DNA of 20,185 nt from Acidobacteriota bacterium (GTDB lineage: Bacteria > Acidobacteriota > UBA890). The notes below the pieces were generated by a model. The model saw only the letters and a program-made list of their open reading frames with translations. It made no database searches and had not been told where the DNA came from. Of the stretch, positions 14,076 to 20,185 are shown one piece after another. Location: contig JAUWTE010000006.1 of assembly GCA_030609765.1 (NCBI GenBank), positions 1-20,185 on the forward strand. The letters are read 5' to 3'. The first letter of the stretch is position 1. Each line of letters opens with the position of its first letter. A program made the position numbers and the translations under genes.

Positions 14076-14501
14076 CTAAAAGATCAGCGGGCCTTCGGCG
14101 CTCGGGGTGAAGTGCCACGGGAAGACGTAGCCACCAATGAACTCGACCTCAACGGTGTAGTCGGCCTCGATCACGATGTATCTTCTGCCCGGGCGGCGAA
14201 TCACGATCTCCTGGTGCTTGATCGGCAACCCGAGCTCGGCTGCTCTCTCGAGAAGCGACCGCTTGATATTGTCGTCAGTAGTACGCCGCCGGCTGGATGC
14301 CAGCACCACCTCGTCACGGAGGGCATCCTGAAACTGATAGGCGGCCGTTCGCACGGGGAGCACCTTGAAGCCCACATAGACGACTGCGCCCACGAGAAGC
14401 AACGCGAAGAGTCCCCGCAAGGAAGCCCTGCCCGCCTCATGGCTCCAGGACAAACGCCGACCTGGGGATACCATCCCTCGACCCTTTCCACTTGTGCTCA
14501 T
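14076..14501 (-). CDS. DUF4845-like single-pass membrane protein next to lepB
   Basis: I recognise this only as resembling the DUF4845 proteins of unknown function commonly encoded beside signal peptidase I. The 141 residues have a short basic cytoplasmic N-terminus, one transmembrane helix (about 28-48) and a small periplasmic domain of about 90 residues with FQDALRDEV, DDNIKRSLLERAAELGLPI, a central VIRRPGRRYIVIEADYTV strand region and the C-terminal GGYVFPWHF. Helix-strand order and length fit the family. AGGAGG lies 8 bases before the ATG. It is the last gene of the apparent mtnA-tsaD-lepB run, 60 bases after lepB, which suggests a role near protein export or signal-peptide processing, but no function is known. 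Confidence 0.75.
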   Translation of the reverse strand: MSTSGKGRGMVSPGRRLSWSHEAGRASLRGLFALLLVGAVVYVGFKVLPVRTAAYQFQDALRDEVVLASSRRRTTDDNIKRSLLERAAELGLPIKHQEIVIRRPGRRYIVIEADYTVEVEFIGGYVFPWHFTPSAEGPLIF

Positions 14502-14561
14502 CTTCGCATCCTCCTACCTCCCAAGAACCTCCGCCCGAAGCGGCTCGGCCCGCGGCTCTCT

Positions 14562-15224
14562 CTACTCGATGAGCATGAGCGAGCGCTTCCACCGGGTCTT
14601 GGTGAAGAAGTGCGTGATCACGTTGCCGAACTGCAGCAGGCGATCTTTCAAGCTACTCGGCATGTAGGTTTGCTCGTTACCTTCGTACGACCAGTACACG
14701 AGCATGGCCTTTCCCTTGAGGTAAGACGAGGGCACGGTCCCCCAATAGCGCGAGTCGCGACTGTTGTCGCGATTGTCGCCCATCATGTAGTACTCACCCT
14801 GCGGCACCGTCGCCGTCCCCTTCGTATCGTGATGCTGTCCGCCATAGGCGGCCTTGTGGTTGGCGTAGGGCTCATCGAGGGCAACCCCGTCGATGAATAC
14901 GACGCCGTCGCTCACTTCGATCTCATCACCGGGCAGACCCATGGCACGCTTGATGAAGTCTTTGTCGGGCTCCTCGGGCGCCCGGAAAACGACTACATCC
15001 TTGCGCTCGAGCGGTCGCACGGGCAACAGCCATTCTTCGAAACGCGACGCGGTCGGTCCGTAGATGAACTTGTTGACGAGGATGTGATCGCCAATGAGGA
15101 GGTTGTCCTCCATCGAGCCAGTCGGGATCTTGAATGCCTGGAATACAAAGGTACGGATGAACAGCGCCAGAATCGCGGCGATGAGAATGGATTCGGCGTA
15201 TTCGCGCAGCGTCGACTTTTCCAT
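14562..15224 (-). CDS. lepB: Signal peptidase I
   Basis: LepB removes signal peptides from exported preproteins at the outer face of the inner membrane, using a Ser-Lys dyad. From the ATG at 15224 there are 220 residues: one N-terminal transmembrane helix (about 10-30), the catalytic S37 in PTGSMEDNLLIGD, K92 in DFIKRAMGLPGD, and the late signature GDNRDNSRDSRYWG. A short insert rich in His and Gly lies between the last two boxes. The frame is open to 15374, but the added residues lack family similarity, and MEKSTLREYAESI is the expected start. Only a weak GGAAC precedes it. The single-TM form is the one found outside the enterobacterial two-TM type. It works on products of the Sec pathway, whose SecG is encoded nearby. 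Confidence 0.95.
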   Translation of the reverse strand: MEKSTLREYAESILIAAILALFIRTFVFQAFKIPTGSMEDNLLIGDHILVNKFIYGPTASRFEEWLLPVRPLERKDVVVFRAPEEPDKDFIKRAMGLPGDEIEVSDGVVFIDGVALDEPYANHKAAYGGQHHDTKGTATVPQGEYYMMGDNRDNSRDSRYWGTVPSSYLKGKAMLVYWSYEGNEQTYMPSSLKDRLLQFGNVITHFFTKTRWKRSLMLIE

Positions 15225-15360
15225 TACTGCGTTCCAGTGTGCTTTAGTGTTCAGAAGAGCCTTGTGGCTACCTGAGCTATTTAACATAGCTGCCGCAAAG
15301 ACCAATGTAGCGCAACAGCGTGGGGCCACGAAAGCCCGCCCTCGATGGTAGGTGCAACTT

Positions 15361-15387
15361 CGATGCGCTCCCAACGATAGCGCATCG
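15361..15387 (-). terminator. 9-bp hairpin downstream of tsaD
   Basis: The perfect 9-bp stem CGATGCGCT (15361-15369) / AGCGCATCG (15379-15387) has a 9-base loop, about 32 bases past the tsaD stop in the 194-base gap before lepB. No T tract follows on the minus strand, so it may be a processing or partial-termination site that separates mtnA-tsaD from lepB expression. Confidence 0.45.
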
Positions 15388-15418
15388 TCGATTCCACCGC
15401 GCGATCTCAGGCAGATCG

Positions 15419-16456
15419 TCAGATCGTTGCGTCACCGCCGCCGAGAGGCCAGCTAGCTACGGCGCTGAGATCGAACGGGTCGGCACCACCAGCGCGGAGT
15501 CGCGCCTCACCCCAGCCCGCCACCATCGCGGCATTGTCAGTCGAAAGATCAATGGGCGCCAGATACAACGGTAGGCCGTGCTCACGGGCAAGGCTGCCAA
15601 TCCGGTTTCTCAAGGATCGGTTGGCCGCCACACCGCCAGCCACCACGAGTCCTCGTACTGGATGCGCTCGCAGCGCGGCGGCCGTGGTATCGGCCAGCAT
15701 GTCTACGACCGCCGCCTGGAATGAGGCCACCAGATCGAGTACGCGAGGGTCATCCGGCTCCCCGGGCCTGATCTGTGTCGACAGAGCTTGCCTGCGAACC
15801 GCTGTCTTCAGTCCTGAGAACGAGAAGTCGAAGGGTCCCTTGAGCCTGGCGCGGGGCAGCGGCACGGCCAGGGGATCACCTCTATCCGACAGCCTGTCGA
15901 TCACCGGCCCGCCCGGGTAGTCGAGCCCCAGCAGTGCGGCGGTCTTGTCGAAGGCCTCGCCGGCGGCATCATCTCGGGTCTCGCCGAGAAGACAGAAGTG
16001 CCGCGGCGCCGGTAGCCGGTACAGCGAGGTATGTCCACCCGAGACGACCAGTGCCAGCAGTGGATATGACACCTCCTCCCCCGCCGCCAGGTGGGGCATG
16101 AGAGCTCCGTGCACGTGTGCCGCCAGATGGTGGACGCCTACGTAAGGACGCTCCAGGGCGCGCGCCAGGCCGCGCGCATAGCACCAGCCACCGAGCAAGG
16201 CCCCGACGAGACCCGGCCCGCGCGTCACCGCGATGCCATCAACCTCCTGCCACCCCACTCCGGCACCCGACAGCGCGGCGTCGACCACCCAAGGCAGGGC
16301 CTCGACATGCTTGCGTGCCGCCAGCTCGGGCACCACACCGCCGTAGGCAGCGTGCTCCAGCTGGCTCGCTACAATGTTGCTGCGCACGTCGGCGCCGTCG
16401 GCCACAATGGCCGCCGCGGTCTCATCGCAAGACGTCTCGACTCCGAGTACGAGCAT
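15419..16456 (-). CDS. tsaD: tRNA N6-threonylcarbamoyladenosine (t6A37) synthesis protein TsaD
   Basis: TsaD transfers the threonylcarbamoyl group from TC-AMP to A37 of ANN-decoding tRNAs, working with TsaB and TsaE (not in this window). The 345 residues, the typical size, begin VLGVETSCDETAAAIV. H110 and H114 in HHLAAH are metal ligands; further motifs are VSGGHTSLY, GEAFDKTAALLGLDYPGGP, DFSFSGLKTAV and AGGVAANRSLR, with the third metal ligand D307 in LSTDNAAM. The ATG lacks a clear Shine-Dalgarno sequence. It lies 45 bases after mtnA on the same strand. Older annotations call it O-sialoglycoprotein endopeptidase (gcp). Confidence 0.96.
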   Translation of the reverse strand: MLVLGVETSCDETAAAIVADGADVRSNIVASQLEHAAYGGVVPELAARKHVEALPWVVDAALSGAGVGWQEVDGIAVTRGPGLVGALLGGWCYARGLARALERPYVGVHHLAAHVHGALMPHLAAGEEVSYPLLALVVSGGHTSLYRLPAPRHFCLLGETRDDAAGEAFDKTAALLGLDYPGGPVIDRLSDRGDPLAVPLPRARLKGPFDFSFSGLKTAVRRQALSTQIRPGEPDDPRVLDLVASFQAAVVDMLADTTAAALRAHPVRGLVVAGGVAANRSLRNRIGSLAREHGLPLYLAPIDLSTDNAAMVAGWGEARLRAGGADPFDLSAVASWPLGGGDATI

Positions 16457-16501
16457 TTTCCATGGTCGCCGGGCCCGTAGCGTTGCCGGGGATCGGCGGG
16501 C

Positions 16502-17551
16502 TCAGCCTTCTTGTTTTGCCGCCGCACACTGCTCAGCGAGACTTTCCACGTAGGGAGCTCTCGCGACACCCTGCTCGGTAATGATGGCGGTGACCAGCTC
16601 ATTGGGCGTGACATCGAAGGCAGGATACGCGGCGGAAACTCCCTCGGGGACGATGCGATGACCGTAGATGATCGCGACCTCGTCGCTGCTCCTCTGCTCG
16701 ATCGGAATTGCCTCACCTGAGGGCGCCTCGAGGTCCACAGTAGACGTCGGCGCAGCCACGTAGAACGGTATGCTGTGCTCCTTCGCCAAAACCGCCACTG
16801 AGTAGGTGCCGATCTTGTTGGCGACATCGCCGTTGGCGGCGATTCTGTCCGAACCGACGACGACCAGATCGACCTCGCCGCGCTGCATCATGTGCCCGGC
16901 CATGTTGTCGGTGATCAAGGTGCAAGGGATGCCGTCATGGTGAAGCTCCCAGGTCGTCAGGCGCGCTCCCTGCAGGAAGGGCCGCGTTTCATCGGCCAGC
17001 ACGCGGACCTCCTTGCCGGCTTCTTGTGCAGCCCGGACGACACCCAAAGCCGTTCCATAGCCCGCGGTGGCCAGAGCGCCGGCATTGCAGTGCGTCAAGA
17101 TGCAGGCACGATCCGGCACCAGGGCGGCACCGTGGCGACCCATGGCACGATTGATCTCGATGTCCTCTCCATGCATGAGACACGCCTCGGCAACGAGGCG
17201 CTGCCGGGTAGAGTCCACACCCGCGGCGAGCGTCGCGTCGACCAACCTCTGCATGCGTCGAACTGCCCACCTCAGGTTCACGGCAGTGGGCCGCGCCGCG
17301 CTCATGCGCTCGCCGAGCTCCTGATACTCATGCCGGAAGGATTCGGGATTGTCGGCAAGTCCCTGCGCACCCAGGGCCATACCCATGGCGGCCGCCACGC
17401 CGATCGCCGGCGCACCACGGATGACGAGATCACGAATCGCCTCGATAACTTCATCGGGTTGGGTGAAGGTCAGGTAGATCTCTTCCTGCGGCAGCAGCCG
17501 CTGGTCGAGCATGACGACCCCTTCGTCGGTCCATTCGATAGTCTTGATCAT
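16502..17551 (-). CDS. mtnA: S-methyl-5-thioribose-1-phosphate isomerase
   Basis: MtnA isomerises methylthioribose 1-phosphate to methylthioribulose 1-phosphate in methionine salvage. The 349 residues show the eIF2B-like fold signatures RGAPAIGVAAAMG (45-57), ARPTAVNLRWAV (86-97), the catalytic C155 in THCNAGALAT, DETRPFLQGARLT and D235 in GSDRIAANGDVANKIGT. C155 and D235 are what separate true MtnA from eIF2B-type regulators and ribose-1,5-bisphosphate isomerases. GAGGG lies about 10 bases before the ATG. No other salvage gene is nearby, so the pathway is either scattered or shortened; in some bacteria MtnA works in the methylthioadenosine-isoprenoid or 5-deoxyribose routes. It heads a run with tsaD, lepB and the DUF4845-like gene. 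Confidence 0.95.
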   Translation of the reverse strand: MIKTIEWTDEGVVMLDQRLLPQEEIYLTFTQPDEVIEAIRDLVIRGAPAIGVAAAMGMALGAQGLADNPESFRHEYQELGERMSAARPTAVNLRWAVRRMQRLVDATLAAGVDSTRQRLVAEACLMHGEDIEINRAMGRHGAALVPDRACILTHCNAGALATAGYGTALGVVRAAQEAGKEVRVLADETRPFLQGARLTTWELHHDGIPCTLITDNMAGHMMQRGEVDLVVVGSDRIAANGDVANKIGTYSVAVLAKEHSIPFYVAAPTSTVDLEAPSGEAIPIEQRSSDEVAIIYGHRIVPEGVSAAYPAFDVTPNELVTAIITEQGVARAPYVESLAEQCAAAKQEG

Positions 17552-17671
17552 TAGGTCAGCCCTCGCACGATCTCGCGCCAGATCCTCATGAATCGCCGTT
17601 TCTCGGGACAGAACGGCTTGAAGTTAGTCCCCCGTCGGCAACAGCGCAATGCTGGAGGATGCAGGTTGCGC

Positions 17672-17701
17672 TTGACGCCCTCTGATGTGGCTCGCTAGCA
17701 T
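17672..17701 (+). promoter_or_regulatory. Candidate sigma70 promoter for accD-folC
   Basis: TTGACG (17672-17677, five of six consensus bases) is followed after 18 bases by TAGCAT (17696-17701, four of six). Transcription would start near 17708, leaving a leader of about 83 nt before accD. Confidence 0.45.
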
Positions 17702-17790
17702 CCGCTCATAGGGGCACCCACGCGAGTGCTGATTTCCTCATCTTTACTCCTGACAAGACCACGTTACCGTCAGTTCACGGATAAAGCACC

Positions 17791-18720
17791 ATGGCATGGT
17801 TTCGCAAGAAGCGGGGCAGCAAGCGTCCCGTCGGCGACCGCAAGAGGGACATGCCGGAGGGGCTGTGGACGAAGTGTAACCACTGCAACGAGTTTATCTA
17901 CCGCAAAGAGGTAGCGCGCAACTCGAACGTCTGTCCCAAGTGCAACTACCACTTCCGGATATCGGCCCAGGAGCGTCTCGAGCTGTTGTGCGACGACGGG
18001 GTCTGGGAGGAGTTCAGCGACGATATTGCGCCGATCGACGCTCTCGGCTTCCAGGACACCAAGAAATACCCCGACCGGCTAGTGGACTACCAGAAGCGCA
18101 CCGGCAGGAAGGATGCCGTCGTGGTGGTGGAGACGACGATCGGCGGTATCCCGACAATCCTGGCTGTCATGGAATACGGATTCATGGGCGGCAGCATGGG
18201 GTCGGTAGTGGGAGAGAAGATCACGGTCGCCATCGAGCAGGCCATACACCTTCAGCGCCCCCTGATCGTGGTATCGAGCTCGGGGGGAGCGCGCATGCAG
18301 GAGGGTGTACTCTCGCTCATGCAAATGGCCAAGATCTCCGCTGCCTTGAGCCGTCTCGATAATGCCAGATTGCCCTATATATCGGTGCTCACCGATCCCA
18401 CGACCGGGGGTGTGACGGCCTCATTCGCCATGTTGGGCGATTTGAATATTGCCGAGCCTCGAGCCCTGATCGGCTTCGCCGGCCCCCGGGTCATCGAGCA
18501 GACGATACGTGAAACCTTGCCTGACGGGTTTCAGCGCAGCGAGTTTCTCCTCGAGCATGGCATGCTTGATTTGGTGGTGCCGCGCAGCCAACTCAAGGAG
18601 ACGCTTACCCGGTCACTCAGCTATCTGCTCAACACGGACCTGTTGACCTCGACGACGTCGGAGCTTTGCAGCAACGCGGTCATTGAGAATCCGGAGGCCG
18701 AGGACAGCGGGGTCGGATAG
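17791..18720 (+). CDS. accD: Acetyl-CoA carboxylase carboxyltransferase subunit beta
   Basis: AccD with AccA moves the carboxyl group from biotin to acetyl-CoA, making malonyl-CoA for fatty acid synthesis in the cytoplasm. The 309 residues start with the family's AWFRKK, followed by the four-cysteine zinc ribbon C29-x2-C32-x15-C48-x2-C51. The crotonase-fold core has GFMGGSMGSVVGEK (130-143), SSSGGARMQEG (162-172) and the oxyanion-hole TTGGVTAS (204-211). A weak GGATAAA lies before the ATG. accA, accB and accC are not present here, as is usual for accD in many bacteria. folC starts 8 bases downstream, the familiar accD-folC pair. Confidence 0.97.
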   Translation: MAWFRKKRGSKRPVGDRKRDMPEGLWTKCNHCNEFIYRKEVARNSNVCPKCNYHFRISAQERLELLCDDGVWEEFSDDIAPIDALGFQDTKKYPDRLVDYQKRTGRKDAVVVVETTIGGIPTILAVMEYGFMGGSMGSVVGEKITVAIEQAIHLQRPLIVVSSSGGARMQEGVLSLMQMAKISAALSRLDNARLPYISVLTDPTTGGVTASFAMLGDLNIAEPRALIGFAGPRVIEQTIRETLPDGFQRSEFLLEHGMLDLVVPRSQLKETLTRSLSYLLNTDLLTSTTSELCSNAVIENPEAEDSGVG

Positions 18721-18728
18721 CGCCGACA

Positions 18729-20033
18729 ATGAGGGACGCAGAAGATCTTCGCCAGCGTCTCGAGTCCCTTGATCCCCACAGCGTGCAGCCAGGATTGCAG
18801 CGAATCCGAGCCATGCTCGAGGCTCTCGGCTCTCCGCACCTCGCGTATCCGACAGCGGTAGTTTGCGGCACCAATGGCAAGGGCTCGGTGGCCGCCATGC
18901 TCGCCGCCATCGGCCGTGCTGCTGGGCACCGAGTGGGACTCTATACGTCACCGCACTTGTCATTCCTCGAGGAGCGCTTCCAGGTCGACGGCAACCCGAT
19001 CTCGCCTATGGGACTGGACAGGCATCTCGAGGTCGTCTTCGCGGCCGCCGACCGGCTCCTTGCCGAAGGACGCGTTGACGAGTTTCCGTCCTTCTTCGAA
19101 ATCCTCACCGCTGCCGCCTTCCGCTATTTCGCCGAGGTCCGGGTCGACCTCGCGATCCTGGAGGTCGGGCTTGGAGGACGATGGGACGCTACCAACGTCA
19201 CCAGCCCCAGAGTTGTGGTGATTACGTCAATCGCCCTCGATCATCGCGAGTATCTCGGTGATGACCTCTCCTCCATCGCGGCCGAGAAAGCGGCCGTGGT
19301 GCCGCGCGCCGGCCTAGCGGTTAGCGCGCCTCAGGACCCCGCGGCACTCGAGGTATTGCGCAGCCACTGTGGCGAAATGGGGGCCACGCTCTGGGAGTCC
19401 GAGCGGTATCCACTGGTTGATCGCCCGGGGGATGAGCGCCTGCATTATTCGATCGACTGCGTCGGGCGGGTTCGCACCTACGTAGGCCTCGATCTCGCCC
19501 TGGCTGGGGCGCATCAGGTCGAGAATGCTCGCTGTGCTCTGCTCGCGGCCGAGGCGCTCGATCGTCACCGATTGAGCATCTCCTCCGATGCGATCTGGGC
19601 GGGCCTGCGCACCGTCCGCTGGCCCGGCCGATGTGAATGGCTGGGCGAGGGGCCGCCCGTCCTCCTGGACGCCGCCCACAACTCCGCGGCCGCCACGGCG
19701 CTCGCCTCCTACCTCGAGGAGCTCGAGCGCCGTGGCAGCTACGACAGGTTGCATCTCGTATTCGGCGTACTGTCGGACAAGGATGCAGGAGAGATGACGC
19801 GCTCACTGTACCCATTGGCGGACACACTGATCGCCACTGAGCCGCCCTCCGAGCGCGCACTGCCGGCGGCAAGCCTCCTGAAGACCGCGGGGCTTCCACC
19901 GTCGCATATGAGCGTCCCCGATCCATGGTCAGCGCTCGAGCAGGCCCTCGATGGCGCCGCGCCGGGCGACCTTGTCTGTGTGGCGGGATCGTCGTATCTG
20001 GTCGGCGCGCTGCGCCCCGGGCTCGCTGGATAA
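18729..20033 (+). CDS. folC: Bifunctional folylpolyglutamate synthase / dihydrofolate synthase
   Basis: FolC adds glutamate to dihydropteroate and then further gamma-linked glutamates to folates, using ATP, in the cytoplasm. The 434 residues are a normal Mur-ligase-family length. Motifs: P-loop GTNGKGS (47-53), YTSPHL (72-77, with the family's conserved SPHL), EVGLGGRWDATN (145-156), ITSIALDHREYLG (165-177) and LLDAAHNSAAA in the C-terminal domain. The ATG is 8 bases after the accD stop, with a weak GGATAG as ribosome site, so translation is likely coupled. Whether it has both activities or only one cannot be told from motifs alone. Confidence 0.95.
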   Translation: MRDAEDLRQRLESLDPHSVQPGLQRIRAMLEALGSPHLAYPTAVVCGTNGKGSVAAMLAAIGRAAGHRVGLYTSPHLSFLEERFQVDGNPISPMGLDRHLEVVFAAADRLLAEGRVDEFPSFFEILTAAAFRYFAEVRVDLAILEVGLGGRWDATNVTSPRVVVITSIALDHREYLGDDLSSIAAEKAAVVPRAGLAVSAPQDPAALEVLRSHCGEMGATLWESERYPLVDRPGDERLHYSIDCVGRVRTYVGLDLALAGAHQVENARCALLAAEALDRHRLSISSDAIWAGLRTVRWPGRCEWLGEGPPVLLDAAHNSAAATALASYLEELERRGSYDRLHLVFGVLSDKDAGEMTRSLYPLADTLIATEPPSERALPAASLLKTAGLPPSHMSVPDPWSALEQALDGAAPGDLVCVAGSSYLVGALRPGLAG

Positions 20034-20185
20034 TGGAACGCCGGATGAACGGCACGCTCCTGGCTCGGCTGCGCATTGCACGGCCAGGGGTGCGATGCTA
20101 ATGTGCCGCCTACTGGGCGGATCGAGAAAACTGTTGGCGTCCCGAGCCCTCCGCCACGTCGATATCAGGCCTATGCGATCTGTGG
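20034..20185 (+). other. Right-edge region after folC with a possible partial gene start
   Basis: An inverted repeat CCTGGC/GCCAGG (20059-20064 with 20083-20088), with an inner TGC/GCA pair, could end the accD-folC transcript. After it a frame opens at ATG 20095, 20101 or 20173 and runs to the edge; the last of these reads MRSV, which could begin a signal peptide. Too little is visible to name it, and no good ribosome-binding site is seen. Confidence 0.25.

Noticed and set aside
13809..15275. 488-codon + strand open frame over yggT, the DUF4845-like gene and lepB
   Set aside because: It is antisense to lepB, whose catalytic motifs are all present on the other strand.
15225..15374. Longer lepB start adding 50 residues
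   Set aside because: The extra residues show no family similarity and the upstream starts lack a ribosome-binding site; the expected N-terminus begins at 15224.
17552..17790. Possible SAM-type riboswitch upstream of mtnA
   Set aside because: I could not find the paired stems or conserved core of any known SAM riboswitch class in this 239-base gap.

Overview
The window is GC-rich bacterial chromosome (about 60% or a little more by eye), gene-dense and mostly housekeeping. I see no insertion sequence, prophage, CRISPR array or toxin-antitoxin module. The gene set suggests a Gram-negative from one of the deltaproteobacteria-like lineages (Desulfobacterota, Myxococcota, Binatota or a neighbour): a gap-pgk-tpiA-secG-tRNA-Leu block, accD-folC, lepB beside a DUF4845-type gene, and a fused-subunit 2-oxoacid:ferredoxin oxidoreductase. 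The lineage is an inference from gene content and order; no rRNA is present to settle it.

Layout. Positions 1-2656 (+): korA (its start lies off the left edge) and korB, a ferredoxin-dependent 2-oxoacid oxidoreductase. Positions 7345-2695 (-): gapA, pgk, tpiA, secG, tRNA-Leu(GAG) and ispH, apparently one transcript, starting from a near-perfect sigma70 promoter at 7438-7466 and ending at a GC-rich hairpin between the convergent korB and ispH. Positions 7346-7853 form the only long non-coding stretch; it contains a striking AT-rich inverted repeat. Positions 7854-10422 (+): a membrane-anchored lytic transglycosylase and an NFACT/RqcH-type ribosome quality-control protein. Positions 12834-10447 (-): an ECF sigma factor, its zinc-finger anti-sigma factor (ATGA overlap), and an exported protein with a bactofilin-like repeat region, several membrane helices and an acidic tail. 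Positions 12981-14004 (+): YggS (PLP homeostasis) and YggT (membrane). Positions 17551-14076 (-): mtnA, tsaD, lepB and a DUF4845-like gene. Positions 17791-20033 (+): accD and folC. The last 150 bases hold a possible start of another gene.

How it fits together. The kor pair and the triose-phosphate genes serve central carbon metabolism. The glycolytic transcript is also tied to secretion (SecG), translation (tRNA-Leu) and isoprenoid synthesis (IspH). LepB and SecG serve protein export; RqcH, TsaD and the tRNA serve translation; AccD, FolC, MtnA and YggS serve cofactor and lipid metabolism.

The part most likely to hold undescribed biology is the sigma/anti-sigma/beta-repeat membrane protein locus (10447-12834), which looks like a self-contained envelope-response unit. 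Next come the AT-rich dyad at 7526-7547 and the mutually exclusive hairpins at the tpiA stop codon. I found no clear evidence for a dramatic new system such as a defence island.
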